NCBI GenBank assembly: GCA_963920575.1 | Contig: OY986971.1 | Coordinates: forward strand, 10,232,779 to 10,296,778 | Origin: Narthecium ossifragum | Taxonomy: Eukaryota > Streptophyta > Magnoliopsida > Dioscoreales > Nartheciaceae | DNA length: 64,000 nt | Reading direction: 5' to 3' | Part shown: positions 45,356 through 57,417 of the stretch, in pieces | How the letters are laid out: each line of letters begins with the position of its first letter | Numbering within the stretch: position 1 is the stretch's first letter | Program-made: the position numbers and the translations under genes | Notes under the pieces: generated by a model | Told to the model about the DNA's origin: nothing | What the model saw: only the letters and a program-made list of their open reading frames with translations | Database searches by the model: none

Positions 45356-47761
45356 TGTCGCGCCTCGACCCGTGAAAGCCCAACCGGGCCGGGCGACGCG
45401 AACCGGAACCAAACCAACCGCAGAAAATTTTGGCGAGGATTCCCTCTAACCTATTGATCTCCCTAATTAATTTAGCAAGCACCCTCAATTACAGATTAAA
45501 GATTAAAGAAACCTCAAGATGAAGATATTAGATCCAAAAGTATAATATGCAAAACCTCGAAGAGGGGAAGATCAAGTACAAACATTTATATACTCTCGTA
45601 GGAGGTTAACTAAACAAAGGTTCAGAAACAAAAGATCACCACTCCTCAAACTCCGCCAGGCGCCGCCGTACCGCCGACCAACTGCCCGGTAGGGGCCACC
45701 GAAGAGGAGCTAATGCCTGCACCTGCAAAATGCAACCCCGGTAGGAATGAGCACTAAGCTCAGTAGGGAAACTATACTACAACACACAGAAGGAAGAGGG
45801 AAACACAACAGTGTCGCCCTCTAGCAAGGCCTGGGTGTACACAGGGGCCCCATAACACCACCGCGTGTCCCTGAGGTCCACGATCATGATCTGCCAGAAG
45901 AACTAGTCACATGATGGGTCACGTTCAGTAAGCAGGAAACCAACACTACTGACTCACAAGCAGGAAACCGGCACTGCTGGCAGGAAATAGCACCGCTGAG
46001 TAGGCAAACCCTCTACTCAAGAAGCGTCGTAACTTGACACCGGCTACACCTCAGAACCGGCTCGAGGCTGACACGACCTCTAAAATCATCAATCAACATG
46101 TGTTCAAGTCATTTAGGTCTATCATTGAAATTGACTGAACACAACCACTCAAACCTGGACCAAGCTACCCAACCCCGATCCTAGGGCTAAATCCGAGCTT
46201 CCAAGCCTTGGGACAGTGACCCATGGATCGCCCACGCCCTAACCTTATGCAACTAATGCACAACCAGATGCATGCTATGAACAAACGTAGGAAAGCATAT
46301 AGGCATGCAACATATGTGTCGATTAAATAAACAAGGTCTGGGCTCGGCACCCTGCCGGTCCGGGGTGGTGAACAGTAAAACAGGCCAAGGAGCTACTGCA
46401 GTGGTAGCTCCATCAACTGCAGTCAGCCCGCCAAAAGACAGCATGTTACGGGAAGCAACCCCAACAAACAGGACTAATAGTACAACATGTTATCTACACA
46501 TCCAGAGAGTCGTCACTCTCCCGGTTCACCACTACCCCTCATTATGGGGCTAACATGCTCAAGTATATGAACCAGTTTATAAAGCGGTAGAGAAAACCGC
46601 ATACGAAGCCCCACGGGCAAAAACTAGTAAAAACACCCCTCTGTCACCCAAAGGATCAATCATCTACCAAGGGGATGATCGATCCTCCTCGTGATAGGAA
46701 GGTTCAGTCCCTGTCAAGCCCACGGGATCGATCTTCCCTCCAGGAAGATCGATCAACAAGCCAAAGGATTAATCTTCCCTCCAAGAAGATCGATCACCTG
46801 CGTGACCAAAGACCCCGCCCATGTCAGCCAAGGAGACATGATCGATCATCTCCAACCAGATGATCGATCCTTCTTGGGCTACACAAGATGCACCAAGAGT
46901 GATCGATCCTTCCTCAACAAGGATCGATCCTGATGGGTTCTCCGGCAACTGGACGACGAGAAATACCATCGAAAAACTCTACCAAATCCCACAAAACCTT
47001 GGGATCTGGTAGTACGGACGACAATGAATCCAAAACCGGTACGCATGCTACAAACCAATGAACATGCATCAAGATTTACTTAAACCAAACACAACCAAGC
47101 TCAAAACCTCACAAAACCGGAAAGAAAGTATGTAGAATCTCTACCTAGACTAGCGCAGCTTCAATCCCAGCTGCCAAGCCGACGATCGCCCTCAATCTCT
47201 TCCAAATCCAGCCAGCTTTGAGCTCAGCTGTGGAGAATTTCAAAAGGATTGAAAGAAGAAGGTCTCGTTCATTTTATAGACGAACGAACCAACTTATGAA
47301 TCATCGATCACTCAGGAGGAATGATCGATCCTTCATGACGATCGCAACTCTCTGGCATCAAATGATCGATCCTTCCAGCGAGAGAAGATCGATCATCACT
47401 CAATGATCTATCCTTCCAATGAGGGATAATAGACCATCTAGTCTAGATGATCGATCCTTCCAGCAAGGGATGATCAATTACTTAGATACAGAAAGCTAGA
47501 CTTGGGCCATAACACAAGCCCAAGCCCGGATCTTTCGATCCCGGGTTCACCTAACCGTTCTAAACAGATAGTATCACAAACACGGTCAGTGTGTGCACAC
47601 GCGGGTGTGAAACAAACCGACAAGGCGTAATTTACCAAATTACCCTTGCGGTCCAAGAAACAATATGATCCACCGGATCGCGTGCTCTACGCGAAACAAG
47701 CAAACTAGCCACGAGCCCGACCCAGCCGGTCGACCCAAGAGTAGAGGGACATGTTCTCACA
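45356..47761 (-). mobile_element. Solo LTR P6 (family P) inside LTR D
   Basis: On the plus strand it reads TGTCGCGCCTCG...GTTCTCACA, 2406 bp. Flanks are catcg and catca (4 of 5 match). TATA (minus TCTATAAAAT) is at 47271-47280. Palindrome clusters lie at 46651-46932 and 47301-47475, and the core is mostly TGATCGATCC. Confidence 0.85.
47301..47475. promoter_or_regulatory. Palindrome cluster in LTR P6, upstream of TATA
   Basis: About seven dyads of the form ATGATCGATCCT, some with one change, begin about 20 bp upstream of the TATA box in LTR orientation. Confidence 0.6.
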
Positions 47762-49281
47762 CATCAACTGTGAGGCTCTGTTGTCAAAATGGCTTTTCAG
47801 GTTCGATGTTTGGATCGACCGTCAGCATACACTATCCCACTCACGGTCGACTGTTACATCGACCGTCACATCGACCGTCGTATCGACCGCCACCATTTAA
47901 ATAGTGATTTTCGTGATTATTTTTGCTTGATTCTTTAGTGATAGATAGCTAATGATGCTAAAAAGCATATAGCATGGTCACAGTGACCTTTCGATGGATT
48001 TATCTATCGATTTGAGCGGAATTTGATCGTGGGTGTATATTTGCGAAATATTTTGAAATTACATGTATTATGCAACTTCTTCGACTTCGTCGATCAACTA
48101 TTTTTTGATCGACTTGATAGCTTAGTATATCCTACTAATGTATGCCTAAGACTACCTTGTGGCTTTCCACAGATTTCTGATGGACTTTGAAGGGTTTTAT
48201 ACTAGGATTTTCGATTGTAGGGTTAATTGTCAAAATTGCCCTGCTATATGAAATTAAATGCTTAATCGTTGTAATGCCGATTTCTCTTTGAGAATCAGGT
48301 TTGATTCTTTTATCGTATTGTTGCTTAACTATTGAACCTTTAATGTTGATATGGCACATAGTGATACCTAGGCTAGATACTTGTCTTGGTGCATGCACTG
48401 TATGCATTAGAGGCATTCAAGGTTAGGCATGGGCGATGGGTTAGTCGCCGATCCGAGGGCTTGGGCAGCTCGGATCTAGCTCTAGGATCGAGGTTGGGTA
48501 GCAAAGTCTAGGTTGTATTGTTGAATCCTTATACTCTCGAGGTAAATGTCTAGTTGGCTACAGTTTTATTGTTATTGAGGTTTAGAGGTTTTGTCGATCT
48601 CCAAGGCAAACGGCTAAGGATGGTTGTCGATATCTTCCCGATGTGGTCCCCAAGCATGGGAATCCTGCTTGGGTAAGGGCGATCCTACATGTTACTGTTC
48701 CGATGCCTCTTGGTAACATGTTCAAGAGAGAGGTTTCATGACAAAAGCCCTCGAGACATCGATGGGGTTATGGAACCCTTGGCATACCTTAGACTTAGGC
48801 GGAGAAGCAACACTGTTGTTGTTTCCTCCTTTCAGTGTGACGTAGATTAGAACCCTACTGAGCTTATCGCTCACTCCTACCCGGACTGTGTTTTGCAGGT
48901 GCAGGCGCCTGCTCTTCTTCTCTTACACCAGCTAGACATGTTTTTGGCAGCGCGTCGACCTCTAAAGGTGTCTGAGGAGTTGAGGTCCAATTTACTTTTA
49001 TTAGTTTCGATAAATGTATAATTTCCCTCTTTGAAGATTTGATATCTATGTATACATGTTTAATTGAGGATCAATTTGTATCAGTAAACTTTGTATCATA
49101 TCTAGATGTATAAATTGAGTTTGTGATCATCAGTAAATTGTTAGTATTACAATTTTAACCACATATCAAATTGTTTAAATTAGTAGTGTCTTTTGTTATA
49201 TAAATGTGCCAGAGATGAATTGAATAGGTTTAGGTCCCTCACGTTCCGGTCCGGATGGGTTTTCTGAGTCGGGGCATGACA

Positions 49282-50007
49282 ATATGCTTAGCTCATAAGT
49301 TGTTCGATGAATTGCCAAAGAGAGATGGCATGAGGTGAACTCTTACGGAATGCTATGCATGGCTTGGCTCATAATAGCTTGATCGTTGGTAAGCCTTGTA
49401 GAGGCTTGTTTGGCTATATCCCATTATTGGCATACTTCATGTTGTGTAATGTTAGTAAGCTCTCTAAGAGCTTGGATGCTTAGTTTATAGCTTGGATGCA
49501 TGTGAACTTTTGATGGGTTGGTATTGTGTAGCTATATTATACTCTATGCCTTATTAGCCTCATTTACACTATATGTGGTGCTTAGTCCTTTAATATATTT
49601 CATTATTAACTCTCCTTTGGCATGTTGCATGCTATACTTGACTTGTATGATGAAGTGCCATGTAAAGAGTAAAGACACCTAACCTAGTTGATTGTGTAGG
49701 ATCATGAATAATGTTTGCATTAGAGGCATTTAGGGTTAGGATGCGAGTGATGGAAGTATCACCGATACGGGGGTCTCGAGTAGCCCGGATTTAGCCCTAA
49801 GACCGGGGTTTGGTTTGCTGAGGCTTAAGGCATGATTGTTGTCATCTGATCATATTTGCTATTATTTTGAAGTTGTTGTTGTAGTCAACCTTATATTATG
49901 TCACTTGAGGTGTAGTGGTCATGTAGGTTCTCATGGCGCCAAGTGCCAAGGGTAGTTGTCGATGTCCTTGACTTTTGTCCCTGTACGAGGGGTGGTTAGG
50001 TGATGAG
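49282..50007 (+). repeat. 3' LTR of element C, second part, truncated
   Basis: Matches 27540-28215 of the 5' LTR and stops at ggtgatgagggtcgg. The last 650 bp or so of the LTR are missing. Confidence 0.75.
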
Positions 50008-51765
50008 GGTCGGCGACTCAAATCATTAGATTTATTATAACATATTAAATCCTAGACCTTGCTACCCAGCCTCGGTCCTAAAGATAGATACGAGCTGCCT
50101 GAGCCCCCGGATCGGCGATTAACCCATCGCCCACGCCTAACCTAGGAATGCATCTAGTGCAAACAAATCATGTATGATCATATGCACAGATAAGAGTTCA
50201 TGCATTCAACAATATGCCAAGTATTATACAGGGCCAGGCGCAGTACATAGCTCACCAAGGATAAATATAGCATTGGTCTAGAGTAAGCGGATAAATAGGC
50301 GCTCAAGCCTATAAACGGGATACAACCCCATCTAAGCAATTAAACAATATAATAATAATTTAACCAAAGTTGAGGGCGTACTTAAGGCCCGTTTACTCTA
50401 CATATCCCAGGGGAGGCGCAACTCCCCTGGTTCAACCACAAGCCACACATGGGCTTACACAGATAAAATAACATATATTTGAAATAAGATTAAAATAATC
50501 GATTTACCGAAATCAAACCAATTATACTACTAAGCTCAAAAAATCAAATCTTTCAATTTAGCCGTCCGATTGACATGAACCTTGATATGCCCACTCGATG
50601 GCATACCCCAATTCACATATGAAAAAATTGAATCGATCACTTAGACGGAATCAAATGAAAACCTATAATTTTGGTAAAAATCCAGATTTGATAAACCGAT
50701 CAAAATCCATTGGAAAATAACTTGGATTGAAACCAAACTTTTCAGATCACACCTGAATATTACTAGGATCATCTCTACCAAAAATTAACTCAATTAAAAA
50801 ACAAAAAATCACTTAATTTCTCAAATTAAACAAATTGTCATGTTCTAGCATAGACTGCCCATTTAATTCACCAAACATCGTACGTAGATCCGAAAATCAT
50901 GAAACCATTTGCAGTTCGGAGATCTACTACTTTCATGTAGAAGATCAACTGAGATCATATACGTACAGCTCAGAAATCACGTTAGAACACTACTGTTCTA
51001 ATTAAACAGAAATCTGAAAATTAACATGATGGAAAACTTACTTAAATCAATATCAATTCAAGACCAAATCCTACCAAACTCCAATCAGGTATTAATAAAC
51101 CTAAAACACATAAGCTAGCATACTTTAATTGATCAAATAATCAATTAATCGACATAGAACATCAAAAGTAAGCTTTAAGACGAATCCTACCTTACTAAGC
51201 TAATTCCACATTTAATTCCTAATTAAACCGTGTAGAGGAGATCTAGAGTAGCTCTCCTACCTCCTGGAAAGCCTCCAAAGCCTCTGCAACAACTCCACTT
51301 CACGAATCAGGGGAGAGAAGAACAAGGAAGAAGAAAAAAGAAAACATGTGAGGGTCGCGGGTCTTTTATAGACCTAATTCCGATGGGTCGCTCCTCAAGC
51401 AACCGATCGGTCTATGTCGGTTCGACGTCCTTATCCGGACATGTCAGAGGCGGTGCCGACATCGATCCGACCGATCGATCGGTTTGGGACGATAGCTGTC
51501 CTAAAGACAACTTCCGCACGCCTGAAATCAGATCCTTCGATCCCAAGTTTGCTTAAGGCTCTAATAAACACAAATATCAATCATAGAGCTGTGTGTGCAC
51601 TACGCAGGTGTGAAACCAACCGACAATGTGCAATTTACCAATTGTCATTGGGGTCGAAAAGCAACAAAACGATCAACCAGATGGCGCTCGACGCGGAAAC
51701 AAGCAAACAGGGTACGGCTCCGACCTACGCGGTCAAGTCAGGTTAGATGAACGGGTCCTTATAGG
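50008..51765 (-). repeat. LTR fragment D', minus orientation
   Basis: Related to LTR D: in reverse it shares ggcgatgggttaatcgccga and gtctaggatt. The right end (aacgggtcctta) is a mutated LTR start. The left end is truncated. TATA (minus TATAAAAGAC) is at 51361-51370, with CCGATCGG-type dyads upstream at 51378-51484. Confidence 0.65.
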
Positions 51766-52331
51766 TTTGGTGTACACCAGTGTCCTAGATTGTCGTCAGG
51801 TGACTCCTATCGGGATTCCGAGCTATCTTTTAAGTTTTATATTTTTTATTGCAAGAGGACATATCTGCAGAGTAGAGTTCAGTGCATCATGTGAAGACGA
51901 GAGACAGTGATGAAGCATCAATTTAAATCTGATTCATTTGAGAGTTAGTTTTGTAGTAGGTTGTGAGATGAGGGTTGTATCTTTATTTACTTTGTACATG
52001 GACTCTTGGATTATTTACGTTAATGCTTATATTATGCTGAACTTTGGAATATGTATAAAATGGATATCTTGTGGTTTGATCATTCTGTATTTTTTTATGA
52101 CTAAAATCCTATATACATAAAACCTGTAAATGAATGAATATTTTGGGGCGAAGGTGTCTCCAGAGATTACATTCTATTGTAAATTATTGGTGAAATGTCA
52201 TAGGATGTGTTGTCCATGGGTTGTTGACAGGTTGTAATTGTGATTTCACGTGCTCGTGCCCAAGGATCATGTCAAATTTTTCAGTAATTTAATTGGGATA
52301 AATTGGAGGTTAAATTGGGGCGGGGCGTGAC
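51766..52331 (+). repeat. 3' tail of another LTR
   Basis: It ends GGCGGGGCGTGACA, a typical gypsy LTR terminus, and its sequence is unlike C or D. The rest of that LTR is not adjacent. Open frames of 60-90 codons here are not genes. Confidence 0.4.
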
Positions 52332-52768
52332 AAATCGAGTCATGCTCGATCATGCATAGCTCTAATCGAACTTGCATTCAAATCAATTTCAAGTCTAACA
52401 TTGATTTCAAGCCTATTTCAAATTGACTAAGCTCGAGTCTTAACAAGTCGCATGACACTTGATTTGTCGACCTTAACGAGGCAGTTTAATAATTTTACCA
52501 AGGTGCTCAATTCAAATCAAGCTTAAAATCTAGGGACATTTAAATTAGAATTTTTAAAGTGGTTTGATCTATTTAATCATCAACACCCCCCATCGAGTAC
52601 ATATCTTATACCCAATATATGAATTTCATCTAAATTAAAAAAACTAAGTGAAAATAATAAAGTAATTGAGTCTTAACGTGCTGAGCAAGATAGAGCTGAA
52701 TGCTGTTCAAGCTCGACCTAAATTCAATTTTGAGCTAAACAAAAGTAGTTAAGCTTGTCTCGTTTATA
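52332..52768. other. AT-rich sequence beside the LINE 3' end
   Basis: Repeated aagctcgag-like pieces of a possible old DNA transposon; no clear ends and no gene. Confidence 0.3.
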
Positions 52769-52871
52769 TTTTTTTTTTTGACAAATTGAGACCTGAGGTG
52801 AGGACACCTGGGCTGGGGAAATAAAATACGACAAAACAGGGTTTAGTACCCTAACACCAGGACGCAAGTCC

Positions 52872-53270
52872 TCAAAACTCGACATCCTTCTTTGCGCCTG
52901 CCTTCGCTAGCCAGTCCTCCTCTCCATTGTCCTCTCTGGGGATGAACTTGAGATGCACTTCCTCAAATGAGGCAACGACTAAGCAGTGTTGTTGAAGCCT
53001 TTGTTTGAGATCACATGGCCACCTTTTCCTACCATGCAGGCACTCAACCAAGTCCTTCGCATCCGTCTCAAACAACATTCTCCTGATTCCTCTATTTTTT
53101 GCTTCCTCAATGGCGAGGCCTATAGCTGTGAGCTCCGCATCCTTGGCGTTAATGGCAAATCCTCCTTCTTCTATCTCCCAGGCGTATTATCCTTCCTCAT
53201 TCCTGCAGATGGCGCCAAAGCCAGCGAGTCCGGTGCTCGGACAGAACGCCCCGTCCGATTGGATTACAAA
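52872..53270 (-). pseudogene. LINE ORF2 RNase H domain
   Basis: IFVIQSDGAFCPSTGLAGFG carries the first acidic residue, NAKDAELTAIGLAI the second and ETDAKDLVECL the third; it ends VEF then stop. It is out of frame with the zinc domain just upstream. This domain is typical of plant L1 lineages. Confidence 0.8.
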
Positions 53271-53827
53271 GATCCCCTACCACTGTGACTGGGAGTCGGT
53301 GCCTTTCTTCCTGCTTCCTGCTTCCTGCTTCCTTGCCCTTTCATCTCCCATTCCTTGGATTGCCACATAGTTGACCTAGCCAGCGCCCCGGGAGAATCAC
53401 CACAGCCATTGAAGACGACGTTTTTCCTGTTTTTCCATATCATCCATGCACCATATCCTAATTTGGTTTTCTTGAATCTCGAAGCTTCCGATCTGTTGTT
53501 CGAGGCGAGCAGCTCTCTCCAATTCTTCCATCCTCTCCTCCGTTTAAGCTCCAGATCGCTCCCAAATAATCTTGCCCATACTTCCTGGGAGTCACGACAC
53601 TGGAATAGCATGTGATGAACAGATTCCTCTATTTCTTTGCATCTTGGGCATATGTTATCTTCACTCACCCCTGCTCTGAACAGAGCAGCCATTGTTGGCA
53701 CCTTCCCGTGGCTGAGTTTCCATAGGAAGGTACACACCATGGGGCCGAACGGGCCTTTCCAGATTGCATCCCATCTGAGCTTTTGGCCTTCACTCACCTC
53801 TAGCTTATATCTCTGTTCATCGAGCAT
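53264..53827 (-). pseudogene. LINE ORF2 zinc-binding domain (zf-RVT)
   Basis: KLRWDAIWKGPFGPMVCTFL then LWKLSHGKVPT, CPRCKEIEESVHHMLFQC and VWARLF, the usual zf-RVT pattern downstream of RT. Confidence 0.85.
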
Positions 53828-54018
53828 AAGGTATGCTGAGTTGGAGGAGATCTTTCCATTAGTAGCTCATGACCATGTCATCCTGTCGCCCTCCTCTTCT
53901 GTGTTAATGGGTATGGAGATGATCTGATCGGCCACATCCCTAGGAAACATACTGTTTATTTTCCGGCGTCTCCGTTCCCCCTCATTGTTGATGAGCTTTC
54001 CCACACTCATTCTGTTGG

Positions 54019-54865
54019 TCAGCGCCTCCACGTTGGCTTACGGTTCAGTGGCAAGTCCATCACCCACCAGTCTTTGCTTAAGTTGATGCCGCTCTCTCTG
54101 CATGGTGTCCACTTCATTCCAAGACGGAGGTCGCTAGTTGATCGGCATAGGCTTCTCCACGCCGGAGAGGAGTCTTTAGTAGGAATCTCCCCTGGCAGGG
54201 CTCCGTGCCATCCATACTTCATCTTCGTCACTTCTTTCCACAATGAGCTTTCCTGTGGGTAGAGCTTGCCTGCAGGAACCATGCGCAGCAGCGCCTTTTG
54301 CCATGTTGGGAGGTATCGGAAAGCAGCGCCACCTTCTTCTTTACTGGAGCAGAGCACCTCCCATCGGATGTTTGAGAAACCCGATCTCCTCCCGTACCAT
54401 ATGAAGGCTCTTCCAAGGTTCTCAATTTTCCTGAGGACAGTGATTGGCACATCAGAAGTTGGCATCAAGTATACAAGGAGGGCTTGAATTACGTGTCTAT
54501 ACATTGTCATCTTCCCCGACAGCGATAGACGAGAGCCATGCCATCGCGAGAGCCTCTCCACTATATTATCGATAATATCACTGAAGTCTTCTGGTCCGAG
54601 CTTCCTCCCACTTAGCGGCACACCAAGGTACCTCCAAGATCTGTTTGATTCCGCCATGCTCAGTCGTCGGCTTAGCCTTCTTCATCTTCCCTCTTAGAGC
54701 ACAGGTGAAAGTTTCATGCTGGATTTCTTCGGGTTTAAAGCCATGCCTGACATCTCCCGGTACCATCTGAAAATCTGGTTAATCTTCTTGACTTCTGCCA
54801 GGGATGCCTCAGTAATAAGCAAGCAATCATCTGCGTGGAGGAGATGGGTCACCTTCTGCGTTCCT
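54019..54865 (-). pseudogene. LINE ORF2 reverse transcriptase C-part
   Basis: The segment just after a stop at 54866 holds the catalytic HADD box (LLHADDCLLITEA, about 54840-54805). Frame changes follow, then WRYLGVPLSGRKLGPEDF and the thumb and connection region. Both catalytic aspartates are present in HADD. Confidence 0.8.
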
Positions 54866-55723
54866 CATTGAAATCTCACACTAGCCAGTCCTCCCGTGCC
54901 ATCATTGAGAGTTTGAGATAACGCAACCTGTACAAGCATAAACAAGAAAGGTGAGATAGGATCCCCTTGGCGCAGGCCTCTCTTGGGAATAACTCGACCC
55001 TCCACTTGGCCGTTAATGATGAAAGCAAATCGAGATGTCGATATGCACTTCATCACCCACTTAATCCAAACCTCCAGGAATTTCATTCTCTCTAGGATGT
55101 ATTCGAGGAACTCCCAGTGGACGCTATCATAAGCAGCCCGGACATCTAGTTTTACAGGCATCAAGGGATTGCCATGGGAGGCCTTTTCTAGGGAATGTAG
55201 GAGTTCTTGCGCTAGCGCCACATTATCAAGAATGCTTCTTCCTTCTACATAGGCCGATTGCTCCCAGTTGATCACCTCATGAAGGATGCCTTTAAGTCTT
55301 CGTGCCATGATTGTTGACATAATCTTGTACGATACATTGCAGAGGCTTATCGGTCTGAAGTCGCGTATTATCCTCGGGTGCTTGCACTTCGGGATTAGTG
55401 AAATAAATGTCTCGTTCCAATCAGCTGGAAGTTTGAAATGAGTAAAGAGTTTGAGGATAACTACACTCACTTCGTCTCCAATTATGTTCCAACATGACTT
55501 GTAGAACTCTGCACTCATACCGTCCGGGCTGGCACAACGGTTAGAGCCCAGAGATTGGACGGCTTCATCAATCTCTGTCCTTGAGATCTCTGCTGAAAGC
55601 AACATCTTGGCCTCATTTGTAATACAACGGAGGGGTGGGCATCCTTCAATCATCACAGGGCCATCCTTCGACCAAAGCTGGGCATAATGGGTCTCAAATG
55701 CAGCACCAATATCTTTCGTAGTG
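54866..55723 (-). pseudogene. LINE ORF2 reverse transcriptase N-part
   Basis: It includes SPDGMSAEFYKSCW, FISLIPKCKHP, DFRPISLCNVSYKIMSTIMA, LDVRAAYDSVHWEFL and GLRQGDPISPFLFM, the conserved RT blocks. It begins at the H insertion site; upstream residues of the open frame come from LTR H. Confidence 0.85.
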
Positions 55724-55728
55724 GTTAG

Positions 55729-57412
55729 TGACGCGCCTTGAAATGTGTCGTTAATTATATCAAAGGCGGACAAAACAAATTACCGGACTACTACTTAACT
55801 ACAACGTAGTTAATAGGAGTACGGGTCGAATTCTCAAGGAATTGGATGGTCGAATTACAAATGCAATATAGTCTCTACAATAGTTGGAAACAATTGGATT
55901 AATTATTTGAGTTTTCTAACTAAAATATTCTAAAAGAACTAAAGAGGAAATTCATCAATGAAGAATTCCTAGGGAACTCCAATCCGAATTAGGATCTAAA
56001 TATTATCTCTATGAATCAAGATGCATGGCACTCAAGAGATCGTCTAAATTGGATATCTACGAGCGTAGAATTAATATCGCTCGCCGCAAATGAGATGTCG
56101 GGTTAGGATCATCTCATCACGTGCATAACAAGGTAAAGATCCATGATCGAGGTTCTAATTCGATCATAGCTCAACGATTGCCGGACTAAGGTCATATCGT
56201 TGGCAAAGAATTAAGGTTTTGTATGGATAAGATCTTGGATTGAGATGGGTTTAATATCTCAATCCAATCCCTCATCTAAGTCAAGAATGGTGGATATGAT
56301 AGCTTTGGCTTGGGGTGGTTCTAGCACCTCAAGGTACTATCCCTAGATCAAGGATTCATCCCCTATAATTGACCATGGTTCTAGCATAGCCTCTTCTTTG
56401 AGGAATTAAATCAAACATCTAGTAAGCATCATCTTATTCTCAAGCACTTCCATGTAAAACGAGGGATTCAACCATTCAATAAAGGAATTCATTGAAGAAA
56501 TATAGAATTACATGAGAATTCATACAAAAACCATCTCACAAGAGTCATTACATCAAGAATCAAAAGAGAAATCTAAGAGAAAGCCCTACGACATCATGAA
56601 ATTCCCAAGGAGAAGGGATTTAGCTACTCATCTTGGGTAGGAGAGCCATGGAGGAGGCTTTACCCATCTTCACCATCAAAATCCAACCCTGAATGCCCTA
56701 AATCTCTCTCTCACTCTAAGGGGGAAGAAGGCTGGAGAAAGGAGGGAAAAAGAATGGAGAAAAGATCCCAAAATAAGAGCCAAAACCCCTATTTATATGC
56801 CCCAAGTTGTGGACTCTCGGATTAGATCAGAATCGTCCATTTTTACCTGTCAGGCAGTCTTGGATCGATCCGAAATAGGTTTGGATCGATCCAAGATGTC
56901 AAAATTTTGGTTTCTAACGGCTTGGATCGATCCAATATGAGTTTGGATCGATCCAATATGTAACAGAGAGTCATGGCTCCCTGGAAAGGGTTTTGGATCG
57001 ATCCAGACTGGTTCGGATCGATCCGAATATGTTTGGATCGATCCAATATTAGTTTGGATCGATTCGATGTGTAAAACTGCAAAACTGGTCCCTGGAAAGG
57101 GTTGTGGATCGATCCAAACTGGTTTGGATCGATCCAGAATAAGTTTGGATCGATTCAGACTGGGTTGGATCGATCCAAATATTCTGGATCCATCCAGACT
57201 AGGTCTGGTCTGGATTCAATTCAGACTGGGTCTGGTTCAACCTGAATATGGCAGATTTTGTGCAATTTATGTCTTTTCAGCCCGGAATCGATTCAACTCT
57301 CTTTGGAAACTCTTGTACCTAAAATAACATGAAAAGATATTAGAAATGCATTGCTTGAGAGCTAACAAAGCCAAGTTAAATGGGTGAATTATGTATATTT
57401 TGTGACTCATCA
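55729..57412 (-). mobile_element. Solo LTR H (Athila-like) in LINE ORF2
   Basis: TGATGAGTCAC...AGGCGCGTCA on the minus strand, 1684 bp. Perfect duplications gttag lie at 55724-55728 and 57413-57417. The start resembles LTRs A, E and G, but much of the body differs. TATA (minus GCATATAAAT) is at 56791-56800 with a palindrome cluster upstream. Confidence 0.85.
56862..57195. promoter_or_regulatory. Palindrome cluster in LTR H, upstream of TATA
   Basis: About 12 dyads of the form TTTGGATCGATCCAA or near variants over 330 bp, often in pairs about 20 bp apart. The nearest is about 65 bp upstream of the TATA box in LTR orientation. Confidence 0.65.
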
Positions 57413-57417
57413 GTTAG

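Larger units (their letters stand above)
44362..49281 (+). mobile_element. Solo LTR D, containing P6
   Basis: TGTGAGAACCCGTAC...CGGGGCATGACA. The net length without P6 is about 2.5 kb. Flanks are atatt and atatg (4 of 5 match), and element C sequence resumes directly. No primer site follows. TATA TCTATAAATA is at 44681-44690. Confidence 0.8.
26686..50007 (+). mobile_element. Element C: old decayed Ty3-gypsy holding nested insertions
   Basis: The parts are a 5' LTR (26686-28866, 5' truncated), iMet primer site, degenerate gag to RT start (28882-30693), integrase (40022-40294), integrase end and chromodomain (42554-43164), and a 3' LTR (43165-44361 and 49282-50007, 3' truncated). The LTR pair is recognisable from many shared stretches, such as aagacttggaagggattagt and gggatcgatcccaaggttgg. 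No open frame of useful length remains, which makes it one of the oldest elements here. RT to mid-integrase is missing or displaced around the E cluster. Confidence 0.75.

Noticed and set aside
55723..55773. Extension of the LINE RT frame upstream of 55723
   Set aside because: The extra residues come from the end of LTR H, as the gttag target duplication shows.
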